Source: Thermotogaceae bacterium (lineage in GTDB: Bacteria; Thermotogota; Thermotogae; MWEM01). From it: DNA of 40,964 nt. Both the position numbers and the translations under genes were made by a program. The DNA lies in contig JASUTC010000014.1 of the NCBI GenBank assembly GCA_030445775.1, positions 1 through 40,964 on the forward strand, written 5' to 3'. Below are positions 24,390-32,265 of the stretch, one piece after another. Positions within the stretch are counted from its first letter, which is position 1, and every line of letters starts with the position of its first letter. The notes under the pieces were generated by a model. It made no database searches. It saw only the letters and a program-made list of their open reading frames with translations, and was not told the DNA's origin.

Positions 24390-25403
24390 ATGGTAAAAAA
24401 CGACAACGATGTTTACAAGAAAGTCCTGGAAAAGGGATTGGAACAGAGAGAAGTCATTGAAAAAACAGTTAAGAAGATTTATGACGAGAACAAGATCGAT
24501 AACATCTTCTTTGTGGGATGCGGGGGATCATTGGCAGTTATGTTACCCTGTAAGTACATATTTGACGAATTGTCGGCGATAACTACCAACGTATACAACG
24601 CATCTGAATTTGTCAACTTGAAGCCGAGAACATTTACCAAAAATTCATTGGTTATCGTATCATCTTATTCAGGAAAAACCCCAGAAACAGTGGAAGTAGC
24701 AAAATTGGCGAAAGAAAAAGGTGCGCCGACCATTGGATTTATGGGGAAAGTGGATTCTCCACTTGGTGAGGCTGTGGATTTTGTATTTGCAAATCAGGCT
24801 GAAACAGGTGTAACCGATTCTAAAATTATTATGCTTTATCAGATTATCTTTAACATCTTAAAACTCAGGGGAGAATTCGATGATTATGATGGATTCATGA
24901 AGGCTTTGGAAAGTCTTCCGGAAAATCTGGTCAAGGTTAAAGAAACTGTTGAAGAAAGAGCTGCTGACTGGGCACAGAAAAACAAAGATGAAGAATACTT
25001 CATGGTATTAGGTTCCGGAATTTGCTATGGAGAGGCATATGCACAGGCTATCTGTATTTTTGAAGAGATGCAATGGATCCATGCGCAGCCTATCAATGCC
25101 GGTGAATATTTCCACGGGTCTTTTGAAATTGTTAGGGAAGACACTAATATCATTATTCTTAAGGGGCAAGACCTTTCCAGGCCGTTGGCTGAAAGAGCGG
25201 AAACATTCTCTAAAAAATATTCGAATAAAGTCACCGTTCTCGATACCAAAGAATACGACATGCCTGGAGTTGACGAGAAGTTCAGAGGTTATTTTTCACC
25301 ACTGATTTGTTCTGCCGTTCTTGACAGATATTCAAAGAATATTGCGGATGTGAGGAACCATCCGTTATCTACCAGAAAGTACATGGGAATAGTGGAATAT
25401 TAA
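24390..25403 (+). CDS. frlB: Fructosamine 6-phosphate deglycase (SIS domain)
   Basis: A 337-residue double-SIS protein that splits phosphorylated Amadori compounds into glucose 6-phosphate and the free amine. The first SIS domain has FFVGCGGSLAVMLPCKYIF and VIVSSYSGKTPETVEVAKLAKEKG; the second has GSGICYGEAYAQAICIFEEM and INAGEYFHGSFEIVREDT, where Glu and His are in the expected active-site region. The C-terminus RKYMGIVEY parallels RRYYGGLVEY of E. coli FrlB. It lacks the glutaminase domain of GlmS. SD TTAGGAGGT lies 4-5 bases before the ATG. A long bidirectional terminator follows. The kinase and regulator in the same operon support the call; the exact amine released is unknown. Confidence 0.9.
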   Translation: MVKNDNDVYKKVLEKGLEQREVIEKTVKKIYDENKIDNIFFVGCGGSLAVMLPCKYIFDELSAITTNVYNASEFVNLKPRTFTKNSLVIVSSYSGKTPETVEVAKLAKEKGAPTIGFMGKVDSPLGEAVDFVFANQAETGVTDSKIIMLYQIIFNILKLRGEFDDYDGFMKALESLPENLVKVKETVEERAADWAQKNKDEEYFMVLGSGICYGEAYAQAICIFEEMQWIHAQPINAGEYFHGSFEIVREDTNIIILKGQDLSRPLAERAETFSKKYSNKVTVLDTKEYDMPGVDEKFRGYFSPLICSAVLDRYSKNIADVRNHPLSTRKYMGIVEY

Positions 25404-25425
25404 AAAAAATAAAATGCGTTTATCA

Positions 25426-25462
25426 ATAAAAGACGGGTTTTTTAGTTTAGCCCGTCTTTTAT
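25426..25462. terminator. Bidirectional intrinsic terminator between frlB and the minus-strand gene
   Basis: ATAAAAGACGGG and CCCGTCTTTTAT form a perfect 12-bp stem with a 13-base T-rich loop. T runs on both strands serve the two convergent genes. Confidence 0.88.
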
Positions 25463-25465
25463 ATA

Positions 25466-26086
25466 TTATATCATTGAATCAAACATATTGCCTTCACTGG
25501 AATTGAAGGAATTTTCGGTGTTATAAATGGCAGTTGCTTGATTGTTATGATTGTGTTGAGAATTGGAATGAGACTCCACCGTTCGTGTTTCGCCCCCGGA
25601 AACGTATGTTCTGCCGCATTCTGGGCAGGTGGAAACAAAGATTCTCACCGAAGCGCTGATTAACTCACGGCCTTCTTGAAAGGTTCTGCTTTTTGCCTCC
25701 TGAACATGTTCCTGTTCGTGGGCGGATACGACTGAGAAGGCGTTATCCGGAGAGATGTGAGCGGCATTTTTAAGGGAAACACCGGCATCTGGGGATTGGT
25801 CCTGATATTTCCGATTTGCACAAGTGGAGCATTCGATGACGCCTATCTTTTTCGCATATTTCACCAACGGATCGGTGGCGTTGGCCCCTTTTAAATCATG
25901 AGATTTGGCGTATTCAATCAGTTCATCAATGGTCCTGGGTTTTTCAGCTCCTACAGACTCTATCGGTTGCAAAGACTTCGGTCCTTGCCCGGCTTGCCCG
26001 GAGCGATGAACCGATGATTGAGAGTCGGGTATTCGATTGTTTTGATAAAGTGTTCCATTCACTGTCTGAGATGCGTCTATTCTCAT
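25466..26086 (-). CDS. HExxH and zinc-ribbon protein, SprA-related putative metalloprotease
   Basis: A 206-residue protein with no signal peptide. After a disordered N-terminus (about 1-50), a helical segment leads to CSTC (C86, C89), then ISPDNAFSVVSAHEQEHVQEA with a zinc-protease-like HEQEH at residues 123-127. A second pair, CPECGRTYVSGG (C154, C157), follows. The four Cys could form a split zinc ribbon flanking the HExxH. The C-terminus is low-complexity and rich in Asn, Ser and His. The AHEQEH context resembles the SprA-related family and an unnamed conserved family in Clostridia. Function is unknown; proteolysis is inference. The SD AAAGGCGGA precedes ATG 26086, and an extended -10 is at 26115-26123. 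Confidence 0.72.
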   Translation of the reverse strand: MRIDASQTVNGTLYQNNRIPDSQSSVHRSGQAGQGPKSLQPIESVGAEKPRTIDELIEYAKSHDLKGANATDPLVKYAKKIGVIECSTCANRKYQDQSPDAGVSLKNAAHISPDNAFSVVSAHEQEHVQEAKSRTFQEGRELISASVRIFVSTCPECGRTYVSGGETRTVESHSNSQHNHNNQATAIYNTENSFNSSEGNMFDSMI

Positions 26087-26114
26087 GATTGATCCGCCTT
26101 TTCATTAATACTCG

Positions 26115-26123
26115 ATTATAACA
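26115..26123 (-). promoter_or_regulatory. Extended -10 promoter of the HExxH/zinc-ribbon gene
   Basis: The minus strand reads TGTTATAAT, an exact TGnTATAAT, about 30 bases before the start codon. Confidence 0.65.
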
Positions 26124-26158
26124 TGTTTTTTTTAGAAAAGGCAAATGATCAAAGTCTG

Positions 26159-27511
26159 TTAAGAAGCCTTCTTCCTCCGCCTCCTGGAAAGCAAATACCA
26201 GTAACCAAACAAGAAAAATGCGTAAACAAGTAATCCCAGGAATGTGTACAAATACATCATGGGGTTGCCTTCTTTCAAACCGATGGGTGGAAGGCTTAAA
26301 AGGGCCATAAGGGGGAATCCAAAGAATATGGCCACACCACTTCCAAAGATCATGTTTTCGGGAGCTCCGCTTTTCATTAATGGATCGACTTCCCTCAGTA
26401 ATGCCATCCCGGTTGAAATTGTACCGGTGAGATGTCCGAAAAAGGCAATGGTATTGGCAAGACGATGTTCTTTCATGGTCTTTCTTACAATAAAGGACAC
26501 ATAGATGAAAGTCAGAATTCCTCCCGCAAACGTGATGAAAAAGATGGACCAGAAGGATTCCGCGATTCTTTCAAAAGTAACGGCACTGATGGAAGCTGCC
26601 ACCATAAAGTCAAAGACGAATCCTGCAATCCGTTGAAGCAGAAAATTGTTCAAATACTTTTCTTTTGCAATTCCCTTTTCATGAGCTTTGTTATAGATTC
26701 TTCTAAATACGATAGCCAGAATGGCACCGAAAACAAAATGGAATCCCCATAGTACTGTGCCAAGGCTTTCTCCGAACGTACCCAGTTTTGCCAGGAGCAG
26801 ATTCATTCCCCCCAGTAACAGGTACACGGAGGCGTACACGATCCCCACGAAGACAAATTGGATGGTTAATCCGTCCATATCTGAGAATTCATAGTCTTTG
26901 ACTACAATGGATTTCTTTTCTTCTATATCAATGTGTTCGTAATTCTTTCGTTTGTTTTTCAACAAGATATTCAGAATAATGATACCCCCGATGGTTGCCC
27001 ATCCAAATCCTGCAGCGGCTATGGCAAGTCCAATAGCGCCGCCATTTGCCATTCCAAGTTGTTCCCATTGATTTCCGATGGAAAAGGCCTGACCGGGTCC
27101 TTGACCGAATCCCAAGGGAAGTATCAGTCCCATAACGGGAAACACATTTTTGTCAGCCAAACTCCAAAGGAAGGACATGGCAAAACCGAAAATTCCCTGA
27201 ATCAGATAAGTTGTAACGATGATCAACCCGGCATTCATGGAATTCCAGTCTTTTTTCTTTTTCTGCGGGTCTTTCAGACTGAGACTGATGAAGCCGATGG
27301 CCATTAGATGATAAATAATCCCCCCCAAGGTATCCGGGTCAAGCGGTAATATGTTTAAAAGATTTGGTCCCAGTATTAAACCGAAAAATCCTGCAATAAT
27401 GGAATTTGGGATCAAATATCTCCTGAATACCGGTATCAGCCGTTTGATCAAAACTGCCAATCCGAATAGAATCAATACGTAGATCACGTCATCAATCTCT
27501 TGCCAATACAT
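26159..27511 (-). CDS. GltS-like sodium/glutamate symporter family protein
   Basis: A 450-residue membrane protein with about 10-12 hydrophobic helices. N-terminal VLIKRLIPVFRRYLIPNSIIAGFFGLILGP, and GLILPLGFGQGPGQAFSIGNQWE with its glycine-rich hairpin, are hallmarks of the ESS/GltS fold. A second pore-like segment, AFFGHLTGTISTGMALLREVDP, lies in the C-terminal half. The likely role is Na+-coupled uptake of glutamate or a related acid. The start ATG shares its A with the stop of the upstream acyltransferase (TAATG), and GGAGGTG lies 5-6 bases before it, so the two genes are coupled. The combination with an acyltransferase has no obvious pathway meaning. Confidence 0.82.
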   Translation of the reverse strand: MYWQEIDDVIYVLILFGLAVLIKRLIPVFRRYLIPNSIIAGFFGLILGPNLLNILPLDPDTLGGIIYHLMAIGFISLSLKDPQKKKKDWNSMNAGLIIVTTYLIQGIFGFAMSFLWSLADKNVFPVMGLILPLGFGQGPGQAFSIGNQWEQLGMANGGAIGLAIAAAGFGWATIGGIIILNILLKNKRKNYEHIDIEEKKSIVVKDYEFSDMDGLTIQFVFVGIVYASVYLLLGGMNLLLAKLGTFGESLGTVLWGFHFVFGAILAIVFRRIYNKAHEKGIAKEKYLNNFLLQRIAGFVFDFMVAASISAVTFERIAESFWSIFFITFAGGILTFIYVSFIVRKTMKEHRLANTIAFFGHLTGTISTGMALLREVDPLMKSGAPENMIFGSGVAIFFGFPLMALLSLPPIGLKEGNPMMYLYTFLGLLVYAFFLFGYWYLLSRRRRKKAS

Positions 27512-28806
27512 TAATTCACCTCCATAGCTTTAAGAACGTTGAAGAGTAGAAGCGAATCATCCGCTGTCCTTATGCGTATTAGCTTTTCTTCGTATAAAAA
27601 TTCCAGTATGGTGGAAACAAAAGTGTTCAGTCCCTTCATTTTGTTGAACTGGAATTCATCTTCATTAAAAACCAAACGATCATTGTCAATTACGACCGTT
27701 CCCCGTTCCTTTTTTTGTCTGATTTTTCTTTCCCTGTCCCAAATCTTTATGGAAGCTTTCTTGAAAACCAGCTGTTCATAATGCCCTTCAAGCCAGGTAT
27801 TGAGTTTTTCTTTTTGATCTTTTAATACTCTACTGACGGTTAACTCCCCGATGCGTCCATTTTCGTTTACTTTGGTTGTGTAATTGCAGGCAGTGCAAAA
27901 CACATCGTTGTCTTTTCCTTTAACGGTTCGATAGCTCTCGCAGACAGGGCAAAACCACATGACTCTCTCGATTCCCAAAGCCTTATTGGAACCTTTGTAC
28001 AGATAGCCTCTCTCAGCCTGCCATTTCCAGTCGGAAACCACGAGGTCATCCAGTGCTTTTGAGTCGGTATGTGTCTTGATGATCAATTCAACAGGGCCTT
28101 TTCTTCGTTTTCGTGCCCATCTGGGGTTAACCAAATAGCCCCCGTTAATGGAACATGTAACAATGGGAATGTTGACCTTGTCCAGAAGTTTCGCCGTTCC
28201 CCCAAAGGCTTCCATACTTTCTCCCGTCCATGTGGCATGACCTTCCGGAAAAATACCTACAATTCTTCCTTCTTTCAGCAATCTGAAAATGTCTATGACT
28301 GTTTTCATGTCACTGGTTGATTTTTGTTTTGGAATGCTGTCTATCCAACGAAGGAAAAGACCCACAATGGGATTCTGAAAAACTGCATTATTGATTACAA
28401 ATGAAACCGGATTTCTAATTTTTGACAGCAGGAAAAAGGGATCGATATTTTGTGTATGATTGGCCAGTAAAAGAAAGGGCGGTTCAGGAAAGGAGCCGTT
28501 CACTCGAAGATCATAACGTGTGTTTATCCAAAACCGTATTCCTGGCAAGCCTATCTTCCATAAGATTTTTGTCCTTTTTCTCAACGTCGTCTCCCTTAAA
28601 TGTCGATTGTCACTCGATAGAATAAGAGTTCTTTCAACATAGCTTTGTAGTCCTAAGTATACCAAATACCCGGTAAAAATAGCAATTATTGTAATTGAAA
28701 TGGATGATAAAACAAGTTGAGGGAAAACATATGTTAAAATTGAATAAATAGCATACAAGGGGAGGTTGAAAATGAACAATGAAAACATTTCAGAAGCGAT
28801 GACCAT
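27511..28806 (-). CDS. PlsC-like 1-acyl-glycerol-3-phosphate acyltransferase with C-terminal zinc ribbon
   Basis: A 431-residue membrane-associated acyltransferase. One or two N-terminal helices are followed by the catalytic NHTQNIDPF, a variant of NHxxxxD, and the FPEGHATWTGE phosphate-binding block. In the C-terminal part CPVCESYRTV and CTACNYTTKV form a four-Cys zinc ribbon, unusual for PlsC and perhaps regulatory. The annotated start at 28806 lies inside the divergent hutU gene and has no SD. A downstream TTG near 28758 would also encode the first helix (YAIYSILTYVFPQLV) but lacks an SD too, so the true start is unresolved. The substrate may be lysophosphatidate or another lipid acceptor. 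Confidence 0.78.
   Translation of the reverse strand: MVIASEMFSLFIFNLPLYAIYSILTYVFPQLVLSSISITIIAIFTGYLVYLGLQSYVERTLILSSDNRHLRETTLRKRTKILWKIGLPGIRFWINTRYDLRVNGSFPEPPFLLLANHTQNIDPFFLLSKIRNPVSFVINNAVFQNPIVGLFLRWIDSIPKQKSTSDMKTVIDIFRLLKEGRIVGIFPEGHATWTGESMEAFGGTAKLLDKVNIPIVTCSINGGYLVNPRWARKRRKGPVELIIKTHTDSKALDDLVVSDWKWQAERGYLYKGSNKALGIERVMWFCPVCESYRTVKGKDNDVFCTACNYTTKVNENGRIGELTVSRVLKDQKEKLNTWLEGHYEQLVFKKASIKIWDRERKIRQKKERGTVVIDNDRLVFNEDEFQFNKMKGLNTFVSTILEFLYEEKLIRIRTADDSLLLFNVLKAMEVN
28732..28740 (+). promoter_or_regulatory. Extended -10 promoter of hutU
   Basis: TGTTAAAAT is one mismatch from TGnTATAAT. Transcription would start near 28747, 25 bases before the ATG. No clear -35. Confidence 0.55.
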
Positions 28807-30778
28807 CAGATTACCCGATGAATTGCCGGAACCGATTCAATTTGAAGAAGGAATACGAAGGGCTCCCAGGCGTGAGTTAACTCTGAACAAAAGGGAGATG
28901 AAACTGGCGTTAAAGAATGCCCTCCGATATATCCCGAAACATCTCCATGAGGAAATGGCGCCGGAATTTTTGGAAGAGCTAAAAACAAGAGGCAGAATCT
29001 ACGGTTATCGCTACAGACCCAAGGGAAGGCTTTACGGTAAACCCATTGAGGAGTACAAGGGAAATTGCATCGAGGGAAAGGCCTGTCAAGTGATGATCGA
29101 TAACAACCTGGATTTTGATATCGCCCTTTATCCCTATGAGCTGGTAACTTATGGTGAAACAGGACAGGTATGTCAAAACTGGATGCAATACCGACTCATC
29201 ATGAAATACCTGGAAGAATTAAACGACGAACAAACACTGGTGGTGGCTTCAGGGCATCCATTGGGTTTGTTCAAATCCCATTTGTCCAGTCCCAGGGTAA
29301 TCATTACCAATTCCATGATGGTTGGTTTGTTTGACGACCAGGAGAACTGGCATAAAGCGGCAGCCATGGGAGTTGCCAATTACGGACAGATGACCGCCGG
29401 TGGTTGGATGTACATTGGACCTCAGGGGATTGTTCACGGGACGTTTAATACGATTATCAATGCAGGCAGAAAACAACTGGGTATTCCTGAGGATCAGGAT
29501 TTGAAAGGACATATATTTGTTTCTTCCGGATTGGGAGGCATGAGCGGTGCACAGGGAAAGGCCGTAAAAATCGCCAACGGTGTGGGAATTATCGCTGAAG
29601 TGGATATCTCAAGAATTGAAACCCGAAAAGAACAGGGCTGGATTGATGAGGTTTATGATGATGCCGGTGAAGTGTTTGACAGGGCGAATAAGTATGCCGA
29701 TCAATCAAAAGCAGCTTCGTTGGCCTTTCACGGGAACATCATCGATTTACTTGAATACGCCGTCAATCATGACCTTCACATCGAGTTGCTTTCCGATCAG
29801 ACGTCCTGTCATGTGCCTTATGATGGAGGATATTGCCCCCAAGGGTTGACTTATGAACAAAGAACGCAGATGCTGGCGGAAAACAAGGAAGAATTCATCA
29901 ACAGGGTGGATGAGAGTCTGATGAAGCATTTTCGGTTGATCAAACAGTTGGTGGATAAAGGAACCTATTTCTTCGATTACGGGAACAGCTTTATGAAAGC
30001 GGTCTTTGACGCCGGAGAAAAGTCCATTGCAGCCAACGGAAGGGATACCTCTGAAGGCTTTGTCTTTCCTTCATATGTGGAAGACATCATGGGACCCATG
30101 CTCTTTGATTACGGGTACGGCCCTTTCCGATGGGTTTGTTTAAGCGGGAAGAAAGAAGATCTGATCAAAACCGACCAGGCAGCCATGTCCTGTATCGATC
30201 CCGATAGACGTGGACAGGACAGGGACAATTATATCTGGATCCGGGATGCCCAAAAAAACAGGCTGGTAGTGGGAACACAGGCCAGGATCCTCTATCAGGA
30301 TGCCTTGGGACGAAGGGACATCGCGTTAAAATTCAATCAAATGGTACGAGAAGGTGAGATAGGCCCCATCATGCTGGGTAGAGATCATCACGACACAGGG
30401 GGGACAGATTCTCCTTATCGGGAGACCTCCAATATCAAAGATGGAAGCATGATTATGGCCGATATGGCTACCCATTGTTTTGCCGGAAACGCTGCAAGGG
30501 GAATGAGCTTAATCGCCCTGCACAACGGTGGGGGTGTGGGTATTGGCAAAGCCATCAACGGTGGTTTCGGTTTGGTCCTGGACGGCAGTGAACGAGTGGA
30601 CAACATCATCATGAAGGCCATTCCGTGGGATGTAATGGGGGGTGTTGCCAGACGTGCCTGGGCCAGAAATGAAAATTCCATTGAGACAGCTGCTGAATAC
30701 AACATGGCCAACAAGGGCCAAGATCATATTACATTGCCGTATGTGGCGGATGATACGCTGATCGAAAAATTACTTTAA
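28772..30778 (+). CDS. hutU: Urocanate hydratase
   Basis: A 668-residue cytosolic enzyme that adds water to urocanate to form 4-imidazolone-5-propionate, the second step of histidine degradation, using tightly bound NAD+ as electrophile. Conserved stretches include GKACQVMIDNN, VVASGHPLGLFKSH, YGQMTAGGWMYIGPQGIVHGT, SSGLGGMSGAQGKA, DQTSCHVPYDGGY, GTDSPYRETSNIKDGS and LHNGGGVGIGKAINGGFG. It is longer than the common 550-residue bacterial form and resembles the roughly 670-residue type. The start is ATG 28772, 6 bases after AAGGGGAGG; TTG 28766 is too close. No hutH, hutI or hutG lies beside it, so the rest of the pathway must be elsewhere. Confidence 0.95.
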   Translation: MNNENISEAMTIRLPDELPEPIQFEEGIRRAPRRELTLNKREMKLALKNALRYIPKHLHEEMAPEFLEELKTRGRIYGYRYRPKGRLYGKPIEEYKGNCIEGKACQVMIDNNLDFDIALYPYELVTYGETGQVCQNWMQYRLIMKYLEELNDEQTLVVASGHPLGLFKSHLSSPRVIITNSMMVGLFDDQENWHKAAAMGVANYGQMTAGGWMYIGPQGIVHGTFNTIINAGRKQLGIPEDQDLKGHIFVSSGLGGMSGAQGKAVKIANGVGIIAEVDISRIETRKEQGWIDEVYDDAGEVFDRANKYADQSKAASLAFHGNIIDLLEYAVNHDLHIELLSDQTSCHVPYDGGYCPQGLTYEQRTQMLAENKEEFINRVDESLMKHFRLIKQLVDKGTYFFDYGNSFMKAVFDAGEKSIAANGRDTSEGFVFPSYVEDIMGPMLFDYGYGPFRWVCLSGKKEDLIKTDQAAMSCIDPDRRGQDRDNYIWIRDAQKNRLVVGTQARILYQDALGRRDIALKFNQMVREGEIGPIMLGRDHHDTGGTDSPYRETSNIKDGSMIMADMATHCFAGNAARGMSLIALHNGGGVGIGKAINGGFGLVLDGSERVDNIIMKAIPWDVMGGVARRAWARNENSIETAAEYNMANKGQDHITLPYVADDTLIEKLL

Positions 30779-30786
30779 TCATAATG

Positions 30787-30816
30787 GGCACCCTTTGTGG
30801 TTGCCTTGTTTTATTT
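30787..30816 (+). terminator. Probable intrinsic terminator of hutU
   Basis: GGCACC and GGTTGCC form a 6-bp stem with one bulge and a CTTTGT loop, followed by TTGTTTTATTT. Confidence 0.65.
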
Positions 30817-30980
30817 TGAATATCTTCTTTATTTTTACGGGATTTTTGAAAGTCAGAATTTTTTTTAAGGTTAAAATATGTTAGAATTAATATTGTAGGA
30901 TCTTCCCTAAGACTTTAAAAAATGACGCGTTTAAGCAACAGGGATTGCCATAATCTACTTTATCATTATTTAGGAAGAAT

Positions 30981-31014
30981 ACTCCCACTTCTATAATAGG
31001 TTTTAAGTGGGAGT
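30981..31014. promoter_or_regulatory. Long palindrome upstream of the BMP operon promoter
   Basis: ACTCCCACTT and AAGTGGGAGT are perfect 10-bp arms, 14 bases apart. It sits 28 bases before the -10, so it is more likely an operator or the end of an upstream transcript than part of the BMP leader. The function is not known. Confidence 0.5.
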
Positions 31015-31041
31015 AGTTCACTGGGAACTTAATGGACAGGA

Positions 31042-31047
31042 TATAAT
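31042..31047 (+). promoter_or_regulatory. -10 element of the BMP-type ABC operon
   Basis: A perfect TATAAT with no strong -35 (best TTCACT at 31017-31022, 19 bases away). Transcription would start near 31054. Confidence 0.55.
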
Positions 31048-31152
31048 GCTATATGTTGAATGAATCTTTTCATGCAACTTATAAATGTATTTTCGATATG
31101 CTGTGTCAATTAAAAGTAAAAAGATTGTATTAACCCAAAAGGAGGTAGTAAT

Positions 31153-32205
31153 ATGAAAAAACTGTTGTTTGTTTTGGCGATTTTGCTGTTTGTCGCTTCT
31201 CTAAGTGTAGCCGCAACCCGTGTTGCATTTGTTTACGTTTCACCGGTTGGAGACGGTGGCTATACGTTTATGCATGATCAGGGGCGTTTGTATCTTGAAG
31301 AAGCCCTTGGAGAAGATGTTGTTGTTGACATTATTGAAAGTGTTCCTGAAGGTGCTGAAGCTGAAAGTGTCTTTAGAGGGTATGCTCAAAGAGGATATGA
31401 CATTATTTTCGGAACAAGCTTTGGTTACATGGATTCCATGGTAAAGGTTTCGAAGCAATTCCCCAAAACCATCTTTATGCATTGTTCGGGTTATAAGACA
31501 ACGGACAACATGGGTGTATATTTTGGAAGGATGTATCAACCCCGTTTCTTGAGTGGACTCGTTGCAGGTGCCATGACCAAAAGCAACATCATCGGATATG
31601 TTGCCGCGTACCCTATTCCGGAAGTTATTCGAGGAATAAACGCCTTTGCATTAGGCGTCAGTTATGTTAACCCCGAGGCGAAAATTCATGTGGTTTGGTC
31701 CAACACATGGTTTGATCCCACATTGGAAAAAGATGCTGCCATATCCCTTCTCGACATTGGAGCAGATGTCATCGCACAGCATCAAGATTCTGCCGCACCA
31801 CAACAGGCTGCGGAAGAACGTGGTGTGATGTCCATCGGATACAACAGTGACATGAGCGCCTTCGCCCCAAATGCATTCCTGGCTGCACCTATTTGGGCCT
31901 GGGGGCCATATTATGTTAAAGCAGTTCAGGATGTTCAAAATGGCACGTGGACAAATGAACCTTATTGGGGTGGTATCGAGGATGAACTGGTGGATATTGT
32001 CATGAGTGATCTAGTTCCCGCTGGTGTTGCCAATCTGGTATATGCCATGAGAGAAAGCATTATTAAAAATCAATTCCATCCTTTCCAGGGACCGATATAC
32101 GATCAGGATGGAAACCTTAGATATGCTGAAGGAGAAATGGCTTCAGATGAAGAACTTCTCAGCATGGACTGGTTTGTGAGTAACGTAGTTGGTAGATTAC
32201 AATAG
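31153..32205 (+). CDS. BMP-family ABC transporter substrate-binding protein
   Basis: A 350-residue PnrA/Med-type binding protein. The signal peptide is about residues 1-20 (MKKLLFVLAILLFVASLSVA), again without lipobox. VAFVYVSPVGDGGYTFMHDQ matches the start of BMP proteins (usually VGPVGDHGWTYAHD), and DIIFGTSFGYMDSMVKVSKQFP, GVYFGRMYQPRFLSGLVAGA and DVIAQHQDSAAPQQAAEE are family blocks. Members bind purine nucleosides or nucleobases. SD AAAGGAGGT is 7 bases before the ATG. It leads a four-gene importer; a GC-rich hairpin separates it from the ATPase gene. Confidence 0.93.
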   Translation: MKKLLFVLAILLFVASLSVAATRVAFVYVSPVGDGGYTFMHDQGRLYLEEALGEDVVVDIIESVPEGAEAESVFRGYAQRGYDIIFGTSFGYMDSMVKVSKQFPKTIFMHCSGYKTTDNMGVYFGRMYQPRFLSGLVAGAMTKSNIIGYVAAYPIPEVIRGINAFALGVSYVNPEAKIHVVWSNTWFDPTLEKDAAISLLDIGADVIAQHQDSAAPQQAAEERGVMSIGYNSDMSAFAPNAFLAAPIWAWGPYYVKAVQDVQNGTWTNEPYWGGIEDELVDIVMSDLVPAGVANLVYAMRESIIKNQFHPFQGPIYDQDGNLRYAEGEMASDEELLSMDWFVSNVVGRLQ

Positions 32206-32217
32206 ATTAAGTTAACG

Positions 32218-32245
32218 ATTGGGGGGGCATTAACTGCCCCTCAAT
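32218..32245 (+). terminator. Intercistronic hairpin between BMP protein and ATPase genes
   Basis: ATTGGGGGGGCA pairs with TGCCCCTCAAT (one bulged G and one G-T pair) around a TTAAC loop. A short AATATTT follows. This matches the position of the hairpins in the three other importers. Confidence 0.75.
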
Positions 32246-32265
32246 TAATATTTGGAGTGATATTT

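Larger units (their letters stand above)
30779..31152. other. Intergenic region between hutU and the BMP operon
   Basis: 374 bases. It starts with a hutU terminator (30787-30816), continues with an AT-rich stretch, then a long hairpin (30981-31014), a -10 (31042-31047) and a leader of about 100 bases. I found no purine-riboswitch core (no paired P1/P2/P3 arrangement with the usual loop motifs), although a purine-related transporter follows. Confidence 0.65.

Noticed and set aside
30850-31152. Purine riboswitch before the nucleoside importer
   Set aside because: The conserved loop and core sequences could not be found; only an unrelated palindrome and a -10 are visible.
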